Source: Albimonas pacifica (GTDB lineage Bacteria > Pseudomonadota > Alphaproteobacteria > Rhodobacterales > Rhodobacteraceae). Taken from it: a DNA stretch of 64,000 bases. A program made the translations under genes and the position numbers. Below the pieces are notes generated by a model. That model did no database searches and was not told the origin of the DNA. It saw nothing but the letters and a program-made list of their open reading frames with translations. Position 1 is the first letter of the stretch. Each line of letters begins with the position of its first letter. Shown piece by piece: positions 36,205 to 44,631 of this stretch. The stretch is taken from contig NZ_FOQH01000010.1 of the NCBI RefSeq assembly GCF_900113695.1, forward strand, positions 186,001 through 250,000. The letters run 5' to 3'.

Positions 36205-36285
36205 CCGCGCGCCTGCCGGCGGCCGGTTCGGCTTTGCATGGCGGGCGAAACTGCACTAGGTGACGGGAGAGCAAGGAGGGCCGCC

Positions 36286-37335
36286 ATGCCTGCCGACACG
36301 ATCCCCCCCGCGCCCGCCGCAGAGACCGGGGCAGAGACCGGCGCCGAGATCGCCGCCGAGACGGCGGCCGCGCCTCGCCTGGTCCGCCCGCGCGACCTCA
36401 AGGACCGCGCCCAGCGCCACCCCGAGAAGCAGGGCCGCGCCGACGCGCCGGTGCTGCGCAAGCCCTCCTGGATCCGGGTGAAGGCGCCGGGCGGCGAGGG
36501 CTACGAGGCGACGCGGCGCATCGTGAAGGAGCACCGCCTCGCCACCGTGTGCGAGGAGGCCGGCTGCCCCAACGTCGGCGAGTGCTGGTCGCAGGGCCAC
36601 GCCACCATGATGATCATGGGCGAGATCTGCACCCGCGGCTGCACCTTCTGCAACGTCGCCACCGGCCGCCCCGAGGCGCTGGACGCCTTCGAGCCCGCCC
36701 GCGTCGCCGATGCGGTCGCGAAGCTGGGCCTGAGCCACGTGGTGATCACCTCGGTCGACCGCGACGACCTCGAGGACGGCGGGGCGGAGCATTTCGCCCG
36801 CACCATCCGCGCGCTGCGCCGCAAGGCCCCCGACACCACCATCGAGATCCTGACCCCCGACTTCCTCAAGTGCGGGCCGGAGGCGCTGGAGATGGTCGTC
36901 GAGGCGCGCCCCGACGTGTTCAACCACAACCTCGAGACGGTGCCCGGCCTCTACCCCGAGGTGCGTCCCGGCGCGCGCTACTTCCACTCCCTGCGTCTGC
37001 TGCAGCGGGTGAAGGAGCTGGACCCGACGATCTTCACCAAGTCCGGGATCATGGTCGGTCTCGGCGAGGAGCGGGCGGCGGTCCATCAGGTGATGGACGA
37101 CATGCGCTCGGCCGACGTGGATTTCCTGACCATCGGCCAGTACCTGCAGCCCACCCGCAAGCACCACGCGGTCGCGAAGTTCGTCGAGCCGGCGGAGTTC
37201 GCCGCCTATGAGCGCGCGGCCTGGGGCAAGGGCTTCCTGATGGTCTCGGCCACCCCCCTGACCCGGTCGAGCTACCACGCCGGCGAGGATTTCGCCCGCC
37301 TTCGCGAGGCGCGGCTGAAGGCGGTCGGCCGCTGA
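36286..37335 (+). CDS. lipA: Lipoyl synthase
   Basis: A radical-SAM enzyme (EC 2.8.1.8) that inserts two sulfurs into octanoyl groups on lipoyl domains. The 349-residue protein has the auxiliary cluster [12 protein letters not shown], the radical-SAM motif CTRGCTFC, and the C-terminal RSSYHAGED segment whose serine serves the auxiliary cluster in this family. Residues 1-50 are a low-complexity Ala/Glu/Pro extension ([19 protein letters not shown]) not needed in the core enzyme. AAGGAGG precedes the ATG. lipB is not nearby. Confidence 0.97.
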   Translation: MPADTIPPAPAAETGAETGAEIAAETAAAPRLVRPRDLKDRAQRHPEKQGRADAPVLRKPSWIRVKAPGGEGYEATRRIVKEHRLATVCEEAGCPNVGECWSQGHATMMIMGEICTRGCTFCNVATGRPEALDAFEPARVADAVAKLGLSHVVITSVDRDDLEDGGAEHFARTIRALRRKAPDTTIEILTPDFLKCGPEALEMVVEARPDVFNHNLETVPGLYPEVRPGARYFHSLRLLQRVKELDPTIFTKSGIMVGLGEERAAVHQVMDDMRSADVDFLTIGQYLQPTRKHHAVAKFVEPAEFAAYERAAWGKGFLMVSATPLTRSSYHAGEDFARLREARLKAVGR

Positions 37336-37382
37336 CCGGCGGCTGATCCCGCGCCGACCGCGCGCGCTGCGACGCCGCCCGG

Positions 37383-37418
37383 CCATGGTTTCCGTTGTTA
37401 ACCAATGTGAAACCATGG
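37383..37418. promoter_or_regulatory. 36-bp interrupted palindrome upstream of the secreted protease gene
   Basis: CCATGGTTTC (37383-37392) and GAAACCATGG (37409-37418) are perfect inverted arms around a 16-bp AT-rich spacer that itself contains TTGTTAACCAA. Two CACGTGA units follow at 37459-37486. The region is strikingly less GC-rich than its surroundings and lies 79-114 bp before the protease start, so it is probably a regulator site. Confidence 0.6.
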
Positions 37419-37496
37419 TTCATGTTGACGTCAGGATGGGCTCAGGCTCTATTCACCCACGTGAATCGCGTACCCCTTCACGTGACGGAGACCCTG

Positions 37497-38678
37497 ATGC
37501 GTAACCGCGTGGCGGAGGCCTGGTCCGACAGGCTGCCCGAAGACGTGCTCGACTTTCTGAGCGACCGGCAGGAGCGCAAGCTCGATCGCCTGGCGGAGAA
37601 GGGCAAGCACGAGAAGCTCCTCTCCAAGCTCGATAAGATGCTCGACCGGCTCGGGATCGACTTCGATCCGGACGATCTCGACGGCGGCGCGGCCGCGGCC
37701 CGCGGCGGCCGCAAGGGCGGCGGCACGACGGACGGCGGCACGACCGACGGGGGGACCACGGACGGGGGGACCACCGACTCCGGCGCCGGCGCGACCAGGG
37801 GCAAGGGCGGCGGCAAGAAGGGCGGCGACGGCGGCGATCCTGGGACCGATCCCGGCACGGACCCCGGGACCGATCCCGGAACCGACCCGGGCACGGATCC
37901 CGGGACCGACCCGGGCGACGGTCCCTACAACACCGCGGACGCCTCGGGGCTCTATTCCACCTACGTGTCGGGCAAGGGCGACCTGGGCGTGACCAGCGCC
38001 TACAACGTCGAGGTGGTGTTCAACGGCGCCTGGACCGTGGCCCAGCAGAGCGCGATCCTGACCGCGGTCGAGATGATCTCGACCCTGGTGACGGGCGACG
38101 TGGCCGACTACGGCTCGGTCGACGATCTGCGGATCACGCTCTCGTCCTATGCGATCGACGGCGCCTACGGCACCGTGGCCCGCGCCTCGGTCAGCGGCGC
38201 CCGCGCGGCCGACGACATCCCGTGGAGCGGCTGGGTCCAGTTCGACAGCGGCGACATGGAGCGTCTGCTGGGCGCGGGCACGCTCGACGACGTGGCCTTC
38301 CACGAGATCCTGCACGCCATGGGCTTCGGCCCGCAGTGGGACGAGATGGGCCTGGTCGCGACCGTCGCCGGCGAGACCCGCTTCACCGGCGCCAACGCCA
38401 CCCTCGCCTGGCAGGCGGAGTTCTCCGGCCCGGCCGGCGTCGATCCCGGCGCCGCCTCGGGCGTGCCGGTGGAGATGGACGGCGGTTCGGGCACCGCGGG
38501 CGTGCACTGGGACGAGATGATCTTCCGCAAGGAGATCATGACCGGCTACGTCAACGCCGACAACTTCATCGCCGCGACCACCGTCGCCGCGCTGGAGGAC
38601 ATGGGCTACGACACGATCTTCGACGCCGCCGATCCACTGGCCCCCGTGCCGCAGCTCGACGAGCTCCTGGTCGCCTGA
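37497..38678 (+). CDS. Leishmanolysin-like secreted metallopeptidase with repeat linker
   Basis: 393 residues, no signal peptide. Residues 1-55 form charged helices. Residues 62-115 are Gly/Lys-rich with four TTDGG-type repeats, and residues 114-140 contain seven DPGT/DPGD repeats. From about 145 a peptidase domain follows with zinc motif HEILHAMGF (269-277). A downstream third-ligand candidate is in GVHWDEMIF (His337), and a Met-turn-like EIMTGY has Met348, the spacing known for M8-type enzymes rather than HExxHxxGxxH metzincins. The DPGT linker looks like a flexible tether. Absence of a signal peptide suggests type I or other export. ATG 37497 has CGGAGA upstream; an earlier in-frame ATG is at 37422. 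Confidence 0.82.
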   Translation: MRNRVAEAWSDRLPEDVLDFLSDRQERKLDRLAEKGKHEKLLSKLDKMLDRLGIDFDPDDLDGGAAAARGGRKGGGTTDGGTTDGGTTDGGTTDSGAGATRGKGGGKKGGDGGDPGTDPGTDPGTDPGTDPGTDPGTDPGDGPYNTADASGLYSTYVSGKGDLGVTSAYNVEVVFNGAWTVAQQSAILTAVEMISTLVTGDVADYGSVDDLRITLSSYAIDGAYGTVARASVSGARAADDIPWSGWVQFDSGDMERLLGAGTLDDVAFHEILHAMGFGPQWDEMGLVATVAGETRFTGANATLAWQAEFSGPAGVDPGAASGVPVEMDGGSGTAGVHWDEMIFRKEIMTGYVNADNFIAATTVAALEDMGYDTIFDAADPLAPVPQLDELLVA

Positions 38679-38706
38679 TCCGGCCCGGGAAACGGGACCG
38701 GCGAGA

Positions 38707-38737
38707 GACGGCCGCCTGGAGAACCCAGGCGGCCGTC
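38707..38737 (+). terminator. Intrinsic terminator of the protease gene
   Basis: A 13-bp stem, GACGGCCGCCTGG (38707-38719) with CCAGGCGGCCGTC (38725-38737), and an AGAAC loop, followed by TTCCGTT. Confidence 0.8.
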
Positions 38738-38844
38738 TTCCGTTCGCGGCGTGCGCCTGCACGATCCCCGGACGCGCCCGCCGCCGCCGGCGAGAGGCCC
38801 CGGCGCGGGGCCGGGGCGCGCCCGGGGGAGGCGGCGCATGGAAA

Positions 38845-38871
38845 GGCCCCGGAGCGGGGCGCTCCGGGGCC
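38845..38871 (-). terminator. Intrinsic terminator of the CAP-RTX gene
   Basis: An 11-bp stem, GGCCCCGGAGC (38845-38855) with GCTCCGGGGCC (38861-38871). Read on the minus strand it is followed by TTTCC, 29 bp after the stop of the minus-strand gene. Confidence 0.75.
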
Positions 38872-38899
38872 GATGGGGCCGCGCCGCGCGGGGCCTGCG

Positions 38900-40186
38900 T
38901 CAGACCAGCAGCAGGTCGTCGAGGTCGATGCGCCCGGCGGCGTCCTCGATCACCACCACCGTGCCGGCGACGCGCAGGACCGCGTCGTCGCCGGACGCGG
39001 AGAGGGCGGCGTCGGACCGCTCCAGCCGCCCGCCCAGCGCGATGGCGTCGCCCGGGCCCCAGTCGAGCACGCGGTCGTGGCCGTCGCGGGCATGGAACAC
39101 GAAGAGGTCCGCCCCGCCGCCGCCCTTGAGGACGTCGTCGCCGCGCCCGCCCTCGATCCGGTCGCGCCCGGCGCCGCCGGAGAGGTGGTCGGCCCCGCCC
39201 TCGCCGTCGAGCGCGTTGCGCCCGGCGTTGCCCTGCAGCCGGTCGCGGCCGCCCTTGCCGGAGAGGTCGACGTCGCCGATCCCCAGCGCGATCGCCCCCG
39301 CACCGCCCCGCTTCAGGTCGAGGTCGGCGCTGGTCGCCACCATCGCGCGGTCGACGAGGTCGAGCTTGACGTTGTCGCGCCCCACCTCGACCGAGAGGGC
39401 GATGCGGCCCTTCACGGCGGCGCCGGAGAGGGCGAGGGCGGCCTCGCCCTCGCCGACCTCCAGCGACCAGCCGCCGGCCTTGGCGGAGGCGGCCTGACCG
39501 CGCCCCTCGGCCGCGACCTTCAGGCCCTTCATGCCCTCGCCCATCGAATAGGCGCCGTCCCCGTCGCGGTCGCGATAGGCGACGCCGGTCAGGAACGGGC
39601 CGGCGTCGGCGCGCGCGGCGAAGTTCTGGGTGACGATCCAAGGCCCGGTGGAGGCCGAGGCGTCGTCCTGGCGCAGCGCGCCGATCCCGACCTCGGAGAA
39701 GCCGGCGTAGACGAGGTTCACGCGGTGGCCCCGGCCGGCCTGCATGCCGTCCGCGGCGGGACCCCAGTCGACCACGAAGGCCTCATGCGCGTGGCGACCG
39801 GATTCGGCGTAGGAATAGACGTTCTCGCCCGCCCGGATCGGGTCGTAGCCGGCGTCGCGGATCCGCTCGCCCAGCGGCGCCTCGCCGCGCGAGGTCACCT
39901 GGTGGGACTGCACGTCGGCCCGGCGCAGCACCTGGCTGTGGCCGGTCGCGGCGGCGGCGAGCCGCCCGTTCCAGGCCAGCGGCTGCACGGGGTCGAGCGC
40001 GTCGAGCTCGCGCTCCAGCGTGCGCAGGTCGACGCCGAACCAGCGCAGGGCGGCGGTGACGTCGGGGTCGTGCGCCCTCCGCCCGCCCGTGTCGGCGACG
40101 ATGCGCTCGTATTCCCCGGCCGGGTCCAGGCGGAACCGGTTGATCAGCTCGACCAGGTGCTGGTCGAACGCGCTGGCGGTCGGCAT
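38900..40186 (-). CDS. CAP/SCP-domain protein fused to RTX repeats
   Basis: 428 residues, no signal peptide. Residues 1-195 form a CAP (SCP/PR1) domain: LVELINRFRLDPAGEY, the metal-site histidine in SHQV, AGENVYSY, HEAFVVDW, GHRVNLVYAGFSEVGIG and TQNFA. A calcium-loop-like DRDGDGAYSMGE (about 206-217) follows. Residues about 295-375 hold RTX nonapeptides (GGRDRLQGN AGRNALDGE GGADHLSGG AGRDRIEGG RGDDVLKGG). The C-terminus ends in aliphatic residues (LDDLLLV), typical of type I secretion signals. GGGGAGC precedes the ATG. It is convergent with the protease gene. Its role outside the cell is unknown. Confidence 0.88.
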   Translation of the reverse strand: MPTASAFDQHLVELINRFRLDPAGEYERIVADTGGRRAHDPDVTAALRWFGVDLRTLERELDALDPVQPLAWNGRLAAAATGHSQVLRRADVQSHQVTSRGEAPLGERIRDAGYDPIRAGENVYSYAESGRHAHEAFVVDWGPAADGMQAGRGHRVNLVYAGFSEVGIGALRQDDASASTGPWIVTQNFAARADAGPFLTGVAYRDRDGDGAYSMGEGMKGLKVAAEGRGQAASAKAGGWSLEVGEGEAALALSGAAVKGRIALSVEVGRDNVKLDLVDRAMVATSADLDLKRGGAGAIALGIGDVDLSGKGGRDRLQGNAGRNALDGEGGADHLSGGAGRDRIEGGRGDDVLKGGGGADLFVFHARDGHDRVLDWGPGDAIALGGRLERSDAALSASGDDAVLRVAGTVVVIEDAAGRIDLDDLLLV

Positions 40187-40281
40187 GGCCCGCTCCCCTT
40201 CGCTTGCTCCGGGGAGGAGCTATAGGGCCGGCCGATTTACGCCCGGTTTCCCAATGGTTTTCGGAGCGTTGACGCGGCGCC

Positions 40282-41271
40282 TCAAAGCAGGGCGGCGGCG
40301 AGGAAGCCCGCGGCCATCAGCAGGCCCGCGTTGCGGTTGTCGCGGAACAGGCGCAGGCAGACGCCGCCGTCGGTGCGGTCGAAGCGGCGCAGCTGCCAGT
40401 GCAGGCGCAGGGCGAAGGCCCAGACCCCGGCGATGGCGAGGACCATGGGCAGGATCCCCGACCAGGCGGTGGCGAGCACCGCCGCGGCCAGGGCCAGCAG
40501 GCTCGCCGCGACCAGGAAGCCGAACAGCCAGCGTCCGGTGGACTCGGCGAACAGGCGCGCGGTCGACTTCACCCCGATCAGGGCGTCGTCCTCGGCGTCG
40601 CAGCAGGCGTAGATCGTGTCGTAGAACAGCGTCCAGGCGATGCCCGCGAGGTAGAGCAGCACCGCCGGCCAGCCCAGCGTCCCGGTATGCGCCGTCCAGG
40701 CCAGCAGCGCGCCCCAGTTGAAGGCGAGGCCGAGGAACACCTGCGGCCACCAGGTGACGCGCTTCATGAACGGGTAGATGCAGACCGGCGCCAGCGAGAT
40801 CACGCCCAGCAGGATCGCCATGGGATGCAGCGTCAGCAGCAGGAAAAGGGCCACGACCGCCTGCAGGACCATCCAGGCCAGGGCCTGCTTCACGGTGACG
40901 CGGCCCGAGGGCAGGGGGCGCGAGCGGGTGCGCGCCACGCCGCCGTCGATGTCGCGGTCGGTGACGTCGTTCCAGGTGCAGCCCGCGCCGCGCATCAGGA
41001 ACGCGCCCACGGCGCAAACCCCTGCGATCCAGAGGTCTTCCAGGCGCCCCCCGGCGGGGTCCGCGGCCACGGCGAGCGTCAGGCTCCACCAGCAGGGAAT
41101 CAGCAGCAGCCAGGTCCCCGCGGGCCGGTCCGCCCGGCTGAGACGCAGGTAGGGGCGGCTCCATCCCGGGGCGAAGCGGTCCACCCAGTTGCGATCGGTC
41201 GAATCGGAAACTCGACCGTCGGGCGCGGGCGGGGTATCCCATGGAGCGGTGGATTGGTCGGGCGCGTTCAT
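40282..41271 (-). CDS. ubiA: 4-hydroxybenzoate polyprenyltransferase
   Basis: A 329-residue inner-membrane prenyltransferase (EC 2.5.1.39) that attaches the polyprenyl chain to 4-hydroxybenzoate in ubiquinone synthesis. The two Asp-rich motifs are NDVTDRDIDG (about residues 107-116) and YACCDAEDDALIGVKSTA (about 225-242), with SRPLPSGRVT in the first loop. It has about eight membrane spans. ATG 41271 is preferred (an in-frame ATG at 41301 would overlap the divergent rsmE start). ubiA and rsmE start 10 bp apart on opposite strands, so their promoters must overlap each other's coding sequence. Confidence 0.93.
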   Translation of the reverse strand: MNAPDQSTAPWDTPPAPDGRVSDSTDRNWVDRFAPGWSRPYLRLSRADRPAGTWLLLIPCWWSLTLAVAADPAGGRLEDLWIAGVCAVGAFLMRGAGCTWNDVTDRDIDGGVARTRSRPLPSGRVTVKQALAWMVLQAVVALFLLLTLHPMAILLGVISLAPVCIYPFMKRVTWWPQVFLGLAFNWGALLAWTAHTGTLGWPAVLLYLAGIAWTLFYDTIYACCDAEDDALIGVKSTARLFAESTGRWLFGFLVAASLLALAAAVLATAWSGILPMVLAIAGVWAFALRLHWQLRRFDRTDGGVCLRLFRDNRNAGLLMAAGFLAAALL

Positions 41272-41281
41272 GAGGGGGCTT

Positions 41282-42073
41282 ATGGCAGAAAAGGCCGCCA
41301 AGGTCAGGCTCTGCGTGCCGGACGATCTGTCGCCGGAGGCGCGGATCGAACCCGCGCGCGAGCAGGCGCATTACCTGTTCAACGTCATGCGCCTGGCGGC
41401 GGGCGACCCGCTGCTGGTGTTCAACGGCCGCGACGGCGAGTGGCTGGCCGAGGTCAGCGAGGCGACCCGCAAGGGCGGCGTCCTGACCTGCCGCGAGCGG
41501 GTGCGGGCGCAGACCCGGCCGCGCGACCTGGTGCTGCTGTTCGCCCCGGTGAAGAAGGCCCGCACCGACTTCATCGTCGAGAAGGCCTGCGAGCTGGGCT
41601 GCGCCGCGCTGCGCCCGGTGTTCACGAAACGCACCAACGCCGAGCGCCTGCGCCCCGACCGGTTGCGCGCCCACATGGTGGAGGCCGCCGAGCAGTGCGG
41701 CTTTCTCACCGTGCCCGAATTGCTGGAGGCCGAGCGCCTCGATCGGGTCCTCGACGACTGGGACCCCGCCCGGCGGATCCTGTTCTGCGACGAGCGGCGC
41801 GACGCGCCCCCCGCAGCGCAGGCGCTGGCCGCGCACAGGCCCGCCGACGGGGGCGAGGCCGGCCCCTGGGCGGTGCTGATCGGCCCCGAGGGGGGCTTCG
41901 ACGAAGCGGAATCCGCGCGGCTGAGGGGCCTCGCGCAGGTGGAGGCGGTCTCGCTGGGACCGCGGGTGCTGCGGGCCGACACCGCCGCGGTGGCGGCGCT
42001 GACGATCTGGCAGGCGGTGCTGGGCGACTGGACGGCCGAAGGCGAAGCGATGGCCGAGGGGACGAGGACATGA
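41282..42073 (+). CDS. rsmE: 16S rRNA (uracil-1498-N3)-methyltransferase
   Basis: A 263-residue RsmE (EC 2.1.1.193), a SPOUT-fold methyltransferase. An N-terminal PUA-like domain (EQAHYLFNVMRLAAGDPLLVFNGRDGEW, about 25-55) precedes the SPOUT domain with LLFAPVKKARTDFIVEKACELGC, AAEQCGF, the knot loop VLIGPEGGFDEAES (about 196-210) and LGPRVLRADTAAVAAL. GAGGGGG precedes the ATG. It overlaps the next gene by 4 nt (ATGA), so it heads a small operon that probably runs on to gshA. Confidence 0.95.
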   Translation: MAEKAAKVRLCVPDDLSPEARIEPAREQAHYLFNVMRLAAGDPLLVFNGRDGEWLAEVSEATRKGGVLTCRERVRAQTRPRDLVLLFAPVKKARTDFIVEKACELGCAALRPVFTKRTNAERLRPDRLRAHMVEAAEQCGFLTVPELLEAERLDRVLDDWDPARRILFCDERRDAPPAAQALAAHRPADGGEAGPWAVLIGPEGGFDEAESARLRGLAQVEAVSLGPRVLRADTAAVAALTIWQAVLGDWTAEGEAMAEGTRT

Positions 42074-42645
42074 GCGAGGGCATGGGTGGAACCTGGCCGG
42101 GAATGGGAGGCGGCTCCGGCGCCGCCCTGCTGGCGCGCTGGGCGGAGACGCTGATCGCGGGCGCCCTGGCCGTCACGCTGCTGGGCGTGGGCGTGAGCGC
42201 GGGGCTGAACGGCGGCTGGCTGGGCTGGGGCATCGCGGCGCTGGGTCTGCCGGCGGCCGCCTGGGCGGTCGTCGCCTTCAGCCGCGGGCGCCTGAAGGGC
42301 GCGGGCGAGGGCCCGGGCGTGGTCGAGGTCGCCGAGGGCCGGATCGCCTATCTCGCGCCCGAGGGGCACGAGCAGTTCTGGGGCGGCGTGGTGCGCGTCG
42401 AGGAGCTGTGGACCGTCGAGGCGGTGCTGCTCAAGCGCAACGCCGGCCTCGCCTGGCGGCTGCGGCCCATCGACGGGCTGCCGGTGGTGATCTCGGTCGG
42501 CGCCCGCGGCGCGGACCGGATCCCCGAGGCGCTGACCGCGCTGCCCGGCTTCTCGGTGATGCGCGCCGCCAAGGCCTTCGAGCATGGCGGGCTGGGGGTG
42601 CGCCCGATCTGGCGGCGCTCGGTCCACGGGCGCGGTTTTCTGTAA
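42070..42645 (+). CDS. Membrane protein of unknown function between rsmE and gshA
   Basis: 191 residues. Two hydrophobic segments (about 22-45 and 50-70) are followed by a basic FSRGRLKG turn and a C-terminal cytoplasmic beta-rich domain (VVEVAEGRIAYLAPEGHEQFWGGVVRVEELWTVEAVLL). The start ATG overlaps the rsmE stop. No family recognised with certainty, although the layout resembles small two-span proteins with a PH-like domain. Position in the operon gives no functional hint. Confidence 0.75.
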   Translation: MSEGMGGTWPGMGGGSGAALLARWAETLIAGALAVTLLGVGVSAGLNGGWLGWGIAALGLPAAAWAVVAFSRGRLKGAGEGPGVVEVAEGRIAYLAPEGHEQFWGGVVRVEELWTVEAVLLKRNAGLAWRLRPIDGLPVVISVGARGADRIPEALTALPGFSVMRAAKAFEHGGLGVRPIWRRSVHGRGFL

Positions 42646-42737
42646 GCCGTCCGAACGGGGTTGCCCCCTCAGGCCGCCCCTTCTAAGTCTGCCGATGGCC
42701 GCCGGTTCGCGCGGCGAAGACGGCGCCGGGAGCGGGC

Positions 42738-44123
42738 ATGTCGATACCTCAGAGCGGCGGCGGCCCGATCGAGCGCCGCGAGCAGCTGGCCGAATATCTC
42801 GCCTCCGGCTGCAAACCCGCCGACCAGTGGCGCATCGGGACCGAGCACGAGAAATTCGGCTATGTCCGCGGCAGCCATGCGCCGCTGCCCTACGAGACGC
42901 CGGCGGACGGTCCCGCGGCCTCGGTGCGCGCGATGCTGGAGGGTCTGCGCGACCGCTTCGGCTGGGACCCGATCGAGGAATCGGGCCATCTGATCGGCCT
43001 GACCAAGGACGGCGCCAACGTCAGCCTCGAGCCGGGCGGGCAGCTCGAGCTCTCGGGCGCGCCGCTGGAGACGCTGCACCAGACCTGCGACGAGTCGAAC
43101 CGTCACCTGGCCGAGGTGAAGGAGATCGCCGACGAGATCGGCGCCGGCTTCATCGGCCTGGGCGCGGCTCCGGAATGGCGCCACGAGGAGATGCCGATGA
43201 TGCCCAAGGGGCGCTATCGGCTGATGACCGGCTACATGCAGTCGATCGGTCCCTGGGGCACCCAGATGATGTACCGGACCTGCACGATCCAGGTGAACCT
43301 GGACTTCGGGTCCGAGGCCGACATGGTCCAGAAGCTGCGCGTGGGCCTGGCGCTGCAGCCGGTGGCCACAGCGCTGTTCGCCAACTCGCCCTTCTTCGAG
43401 GGCAAGGTCAACGGCCAGAAGTCCTGGCGCTCGCGCATCTGGCAGGACCTGGATCCCGACCGCACCGGCATGCTGCCCTTCGTCTTCGAGGACGGGATGG
43501 GGTTCGAGCGCTGGGTGGACTACGCGCTCGACGTGCCGATGTACTTCGTCTACCGCGACGGCAAGTACATCGACGCCCTGGGCCAGTCGTTCCGCGACTT
43601 CCTGGTTGGAAAACTGCCGGCCCTGCCGGGCGAGACGCCGACCCTGTCGGACTGGGCCGACCACCTGACCACCGCCTTCCCCGAGGCGCGCATCAAGAAG
43701 TTCATCGAGATGCGCGGCGCCGACGGCGGCCCGTGGCGGCGCATCTGCGCCCTGCCGGCGCTGTGGGTGGGGCTGCTCTACGACCAGGGCGCGCTCGACG
43801 CCGCCTGGGACCTCGCCAGGGACTGGACCGCCGAGGAGCGCGAGGCCCTGCGCCGCGACGCCGCCAAGCGGGGGCTGGAGGCGGAGATCCGCGGCCGCTC
43901 GATGCGAGAGCTGGCGGGGCAGGTGCTCGACATCGCCGGGGCCGGCCTCAAGGCCCGGGCGCGTCCCGGCGCCGGGGGGCTGATCCCGGACGAGGGGCAT
44001 TTCCTCGACGCGCTGCGCGAGACGGTCGACAGCGGCCAGACGCCGGCGGACGAGCTGCTCGCCCGCTATCACGGCGACTGGGGCGGGGACCTCTCGAAGA
44101 TCTACGGCGAATACAGCTACTGA
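42738..44123 (+). CDS. gshA: Glutamate-cysteine ligase, plant/alphaproteobacterial type
   Basis: 461 residues of the plant-type GCL family (EC 6.3.2.2), which makes gamma-glutamylcysteine, the first step to glutathione. Visible features: the IGTEHEKFGYV start of the catalytic domain, GANVSLEPGGQLELSGAPL, LGAAPEWRHEEMPMMPKGRY, the MTGYMQSIGPWGTQMMYRTCTIQVNLDF block and VNGQKSWRSRIWQDLDPDRTG. Length and motifs match the family. A GAGCGGG sequence is the only ribosome-binding signal. It lies 92 bp after the preceding membrane protein on the same strand. gshB is not in the window. Confidence 0.95.
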   Translation: MSIPQSGGGPIERREQLAEYLASGCKPADQWRIGTEHEKFGYVRGSHAPLPYETPADGPAASVRAMLEGLRDRFGWDPIEESGHLIGLTKDGANVSLEPGGQLELSGAPLETLHQTCDESNRHLAEVKEIADEIGAGFIGLGAAPEWRHEEMPMMPKGRYRLMTGYMQSIGPWGTQMMYRTCTIQVNLDFGSEADMVQKLRVGLALQPVATALFANSPFFEGKVNGQKSWRSRIWQDLDPDRTGMLPFVFEDGMGFERWVDYALDVPMYFVYRDGKYIDALGQSFRDFLVGKLPALPGETPTLSDWADHLTTAFPEARIKKFIEMRGADGGPWRRICALPALWVGLLYDQGALDAAWDLARDWTAEEREALRRDAAKRGLEAEIRGRSMRELAGQVLDIAGAGLKARARPGAGGLIPDEGHFLDALRETVDSGQTPADELLARYHGDWGGDLSKIYGEYSY

Positions 44124-44139
44124 GCGCGGCGCCGGCGGC

Positions 44140-44589
44140 TCAGGCCGCCGCCGGCAGCTCCCGCACCCCGGCGATCCAGCGCACGATCAGCAGGCTGGCC
44201 GCGCCCATGCCGCCCAGGATCAGCGGCTGGGCGAGCGTCAGGCCCACCCCGAACACGAGGCTGGAGGCGAGCGCGAAGAGCACGCCCCCCGCGATGCCGG
44301 CAAGCGCGAAGGCCAGCGCCGTGCGGCGGCGGGCGAGCCACAGGCCCAGCACCGCCAGCAGGCCGAAGGTCGCCGAGAACACCACGAAGGCCGACAGCGC
44401 GGTGAGCGCCACGTTGGTCGCGGCCTGGGTCACCATGGCGCCGTCGGGCAGGGTCATGCCGGCCACCACGAAGGCCAGCGGCGCGGTCAGCGCGCCGATC
44501 AGCACCGGCGCCAGCGCCAGCCCGGCCACGAGTCTCAGGACGGGGCGTTTCGCCTCCGCCGGCCACCAGTCCAGTCCCAGGTTCGCCAT
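44140..44589 (-). CDS. Small multi-pass membrane protein
   Basis: 149 residues with four hydrophobic segments (about 15-45, 50-75, 85-110 and 115-138) and almost no loops. It starts MANLGLDWWPAEAKRPVLRL and ends ELPAAA. No family recognised. It is convergent with gshA (16 bp gap) and 42 bp downstream of another membrane protein gene on the same strand, so the pair are likely co-transcribed. Confidence 0.7.
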   Translation of the reverse strand: MANLGLDWWPAEAKRPVLRLVAGLALAPVLIGALTAPLAFVVAGMTLPDGAMVTQAATNVALTALSAFVVFSATFGLLAVLGLWLARRRTALAFALAGIAGGVLFALASSLVFGVGLTLAQPLILGGMGAASLLIVRWIAGVRELPAAA

Positions 44590-44631
44590 GGCCCCTCCGC
44601 TCGTCGCGCGCCTCGCTTGGTGGGGCGGAGC

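Noticed and set aside
37731-37920. Short tandem repeats considered as a CRISPR or DNA minisatellite
   Set aside because: They encode TTDGG and DPGT peptide repeats in frame with varied synonymous codons and have no unique spacers.
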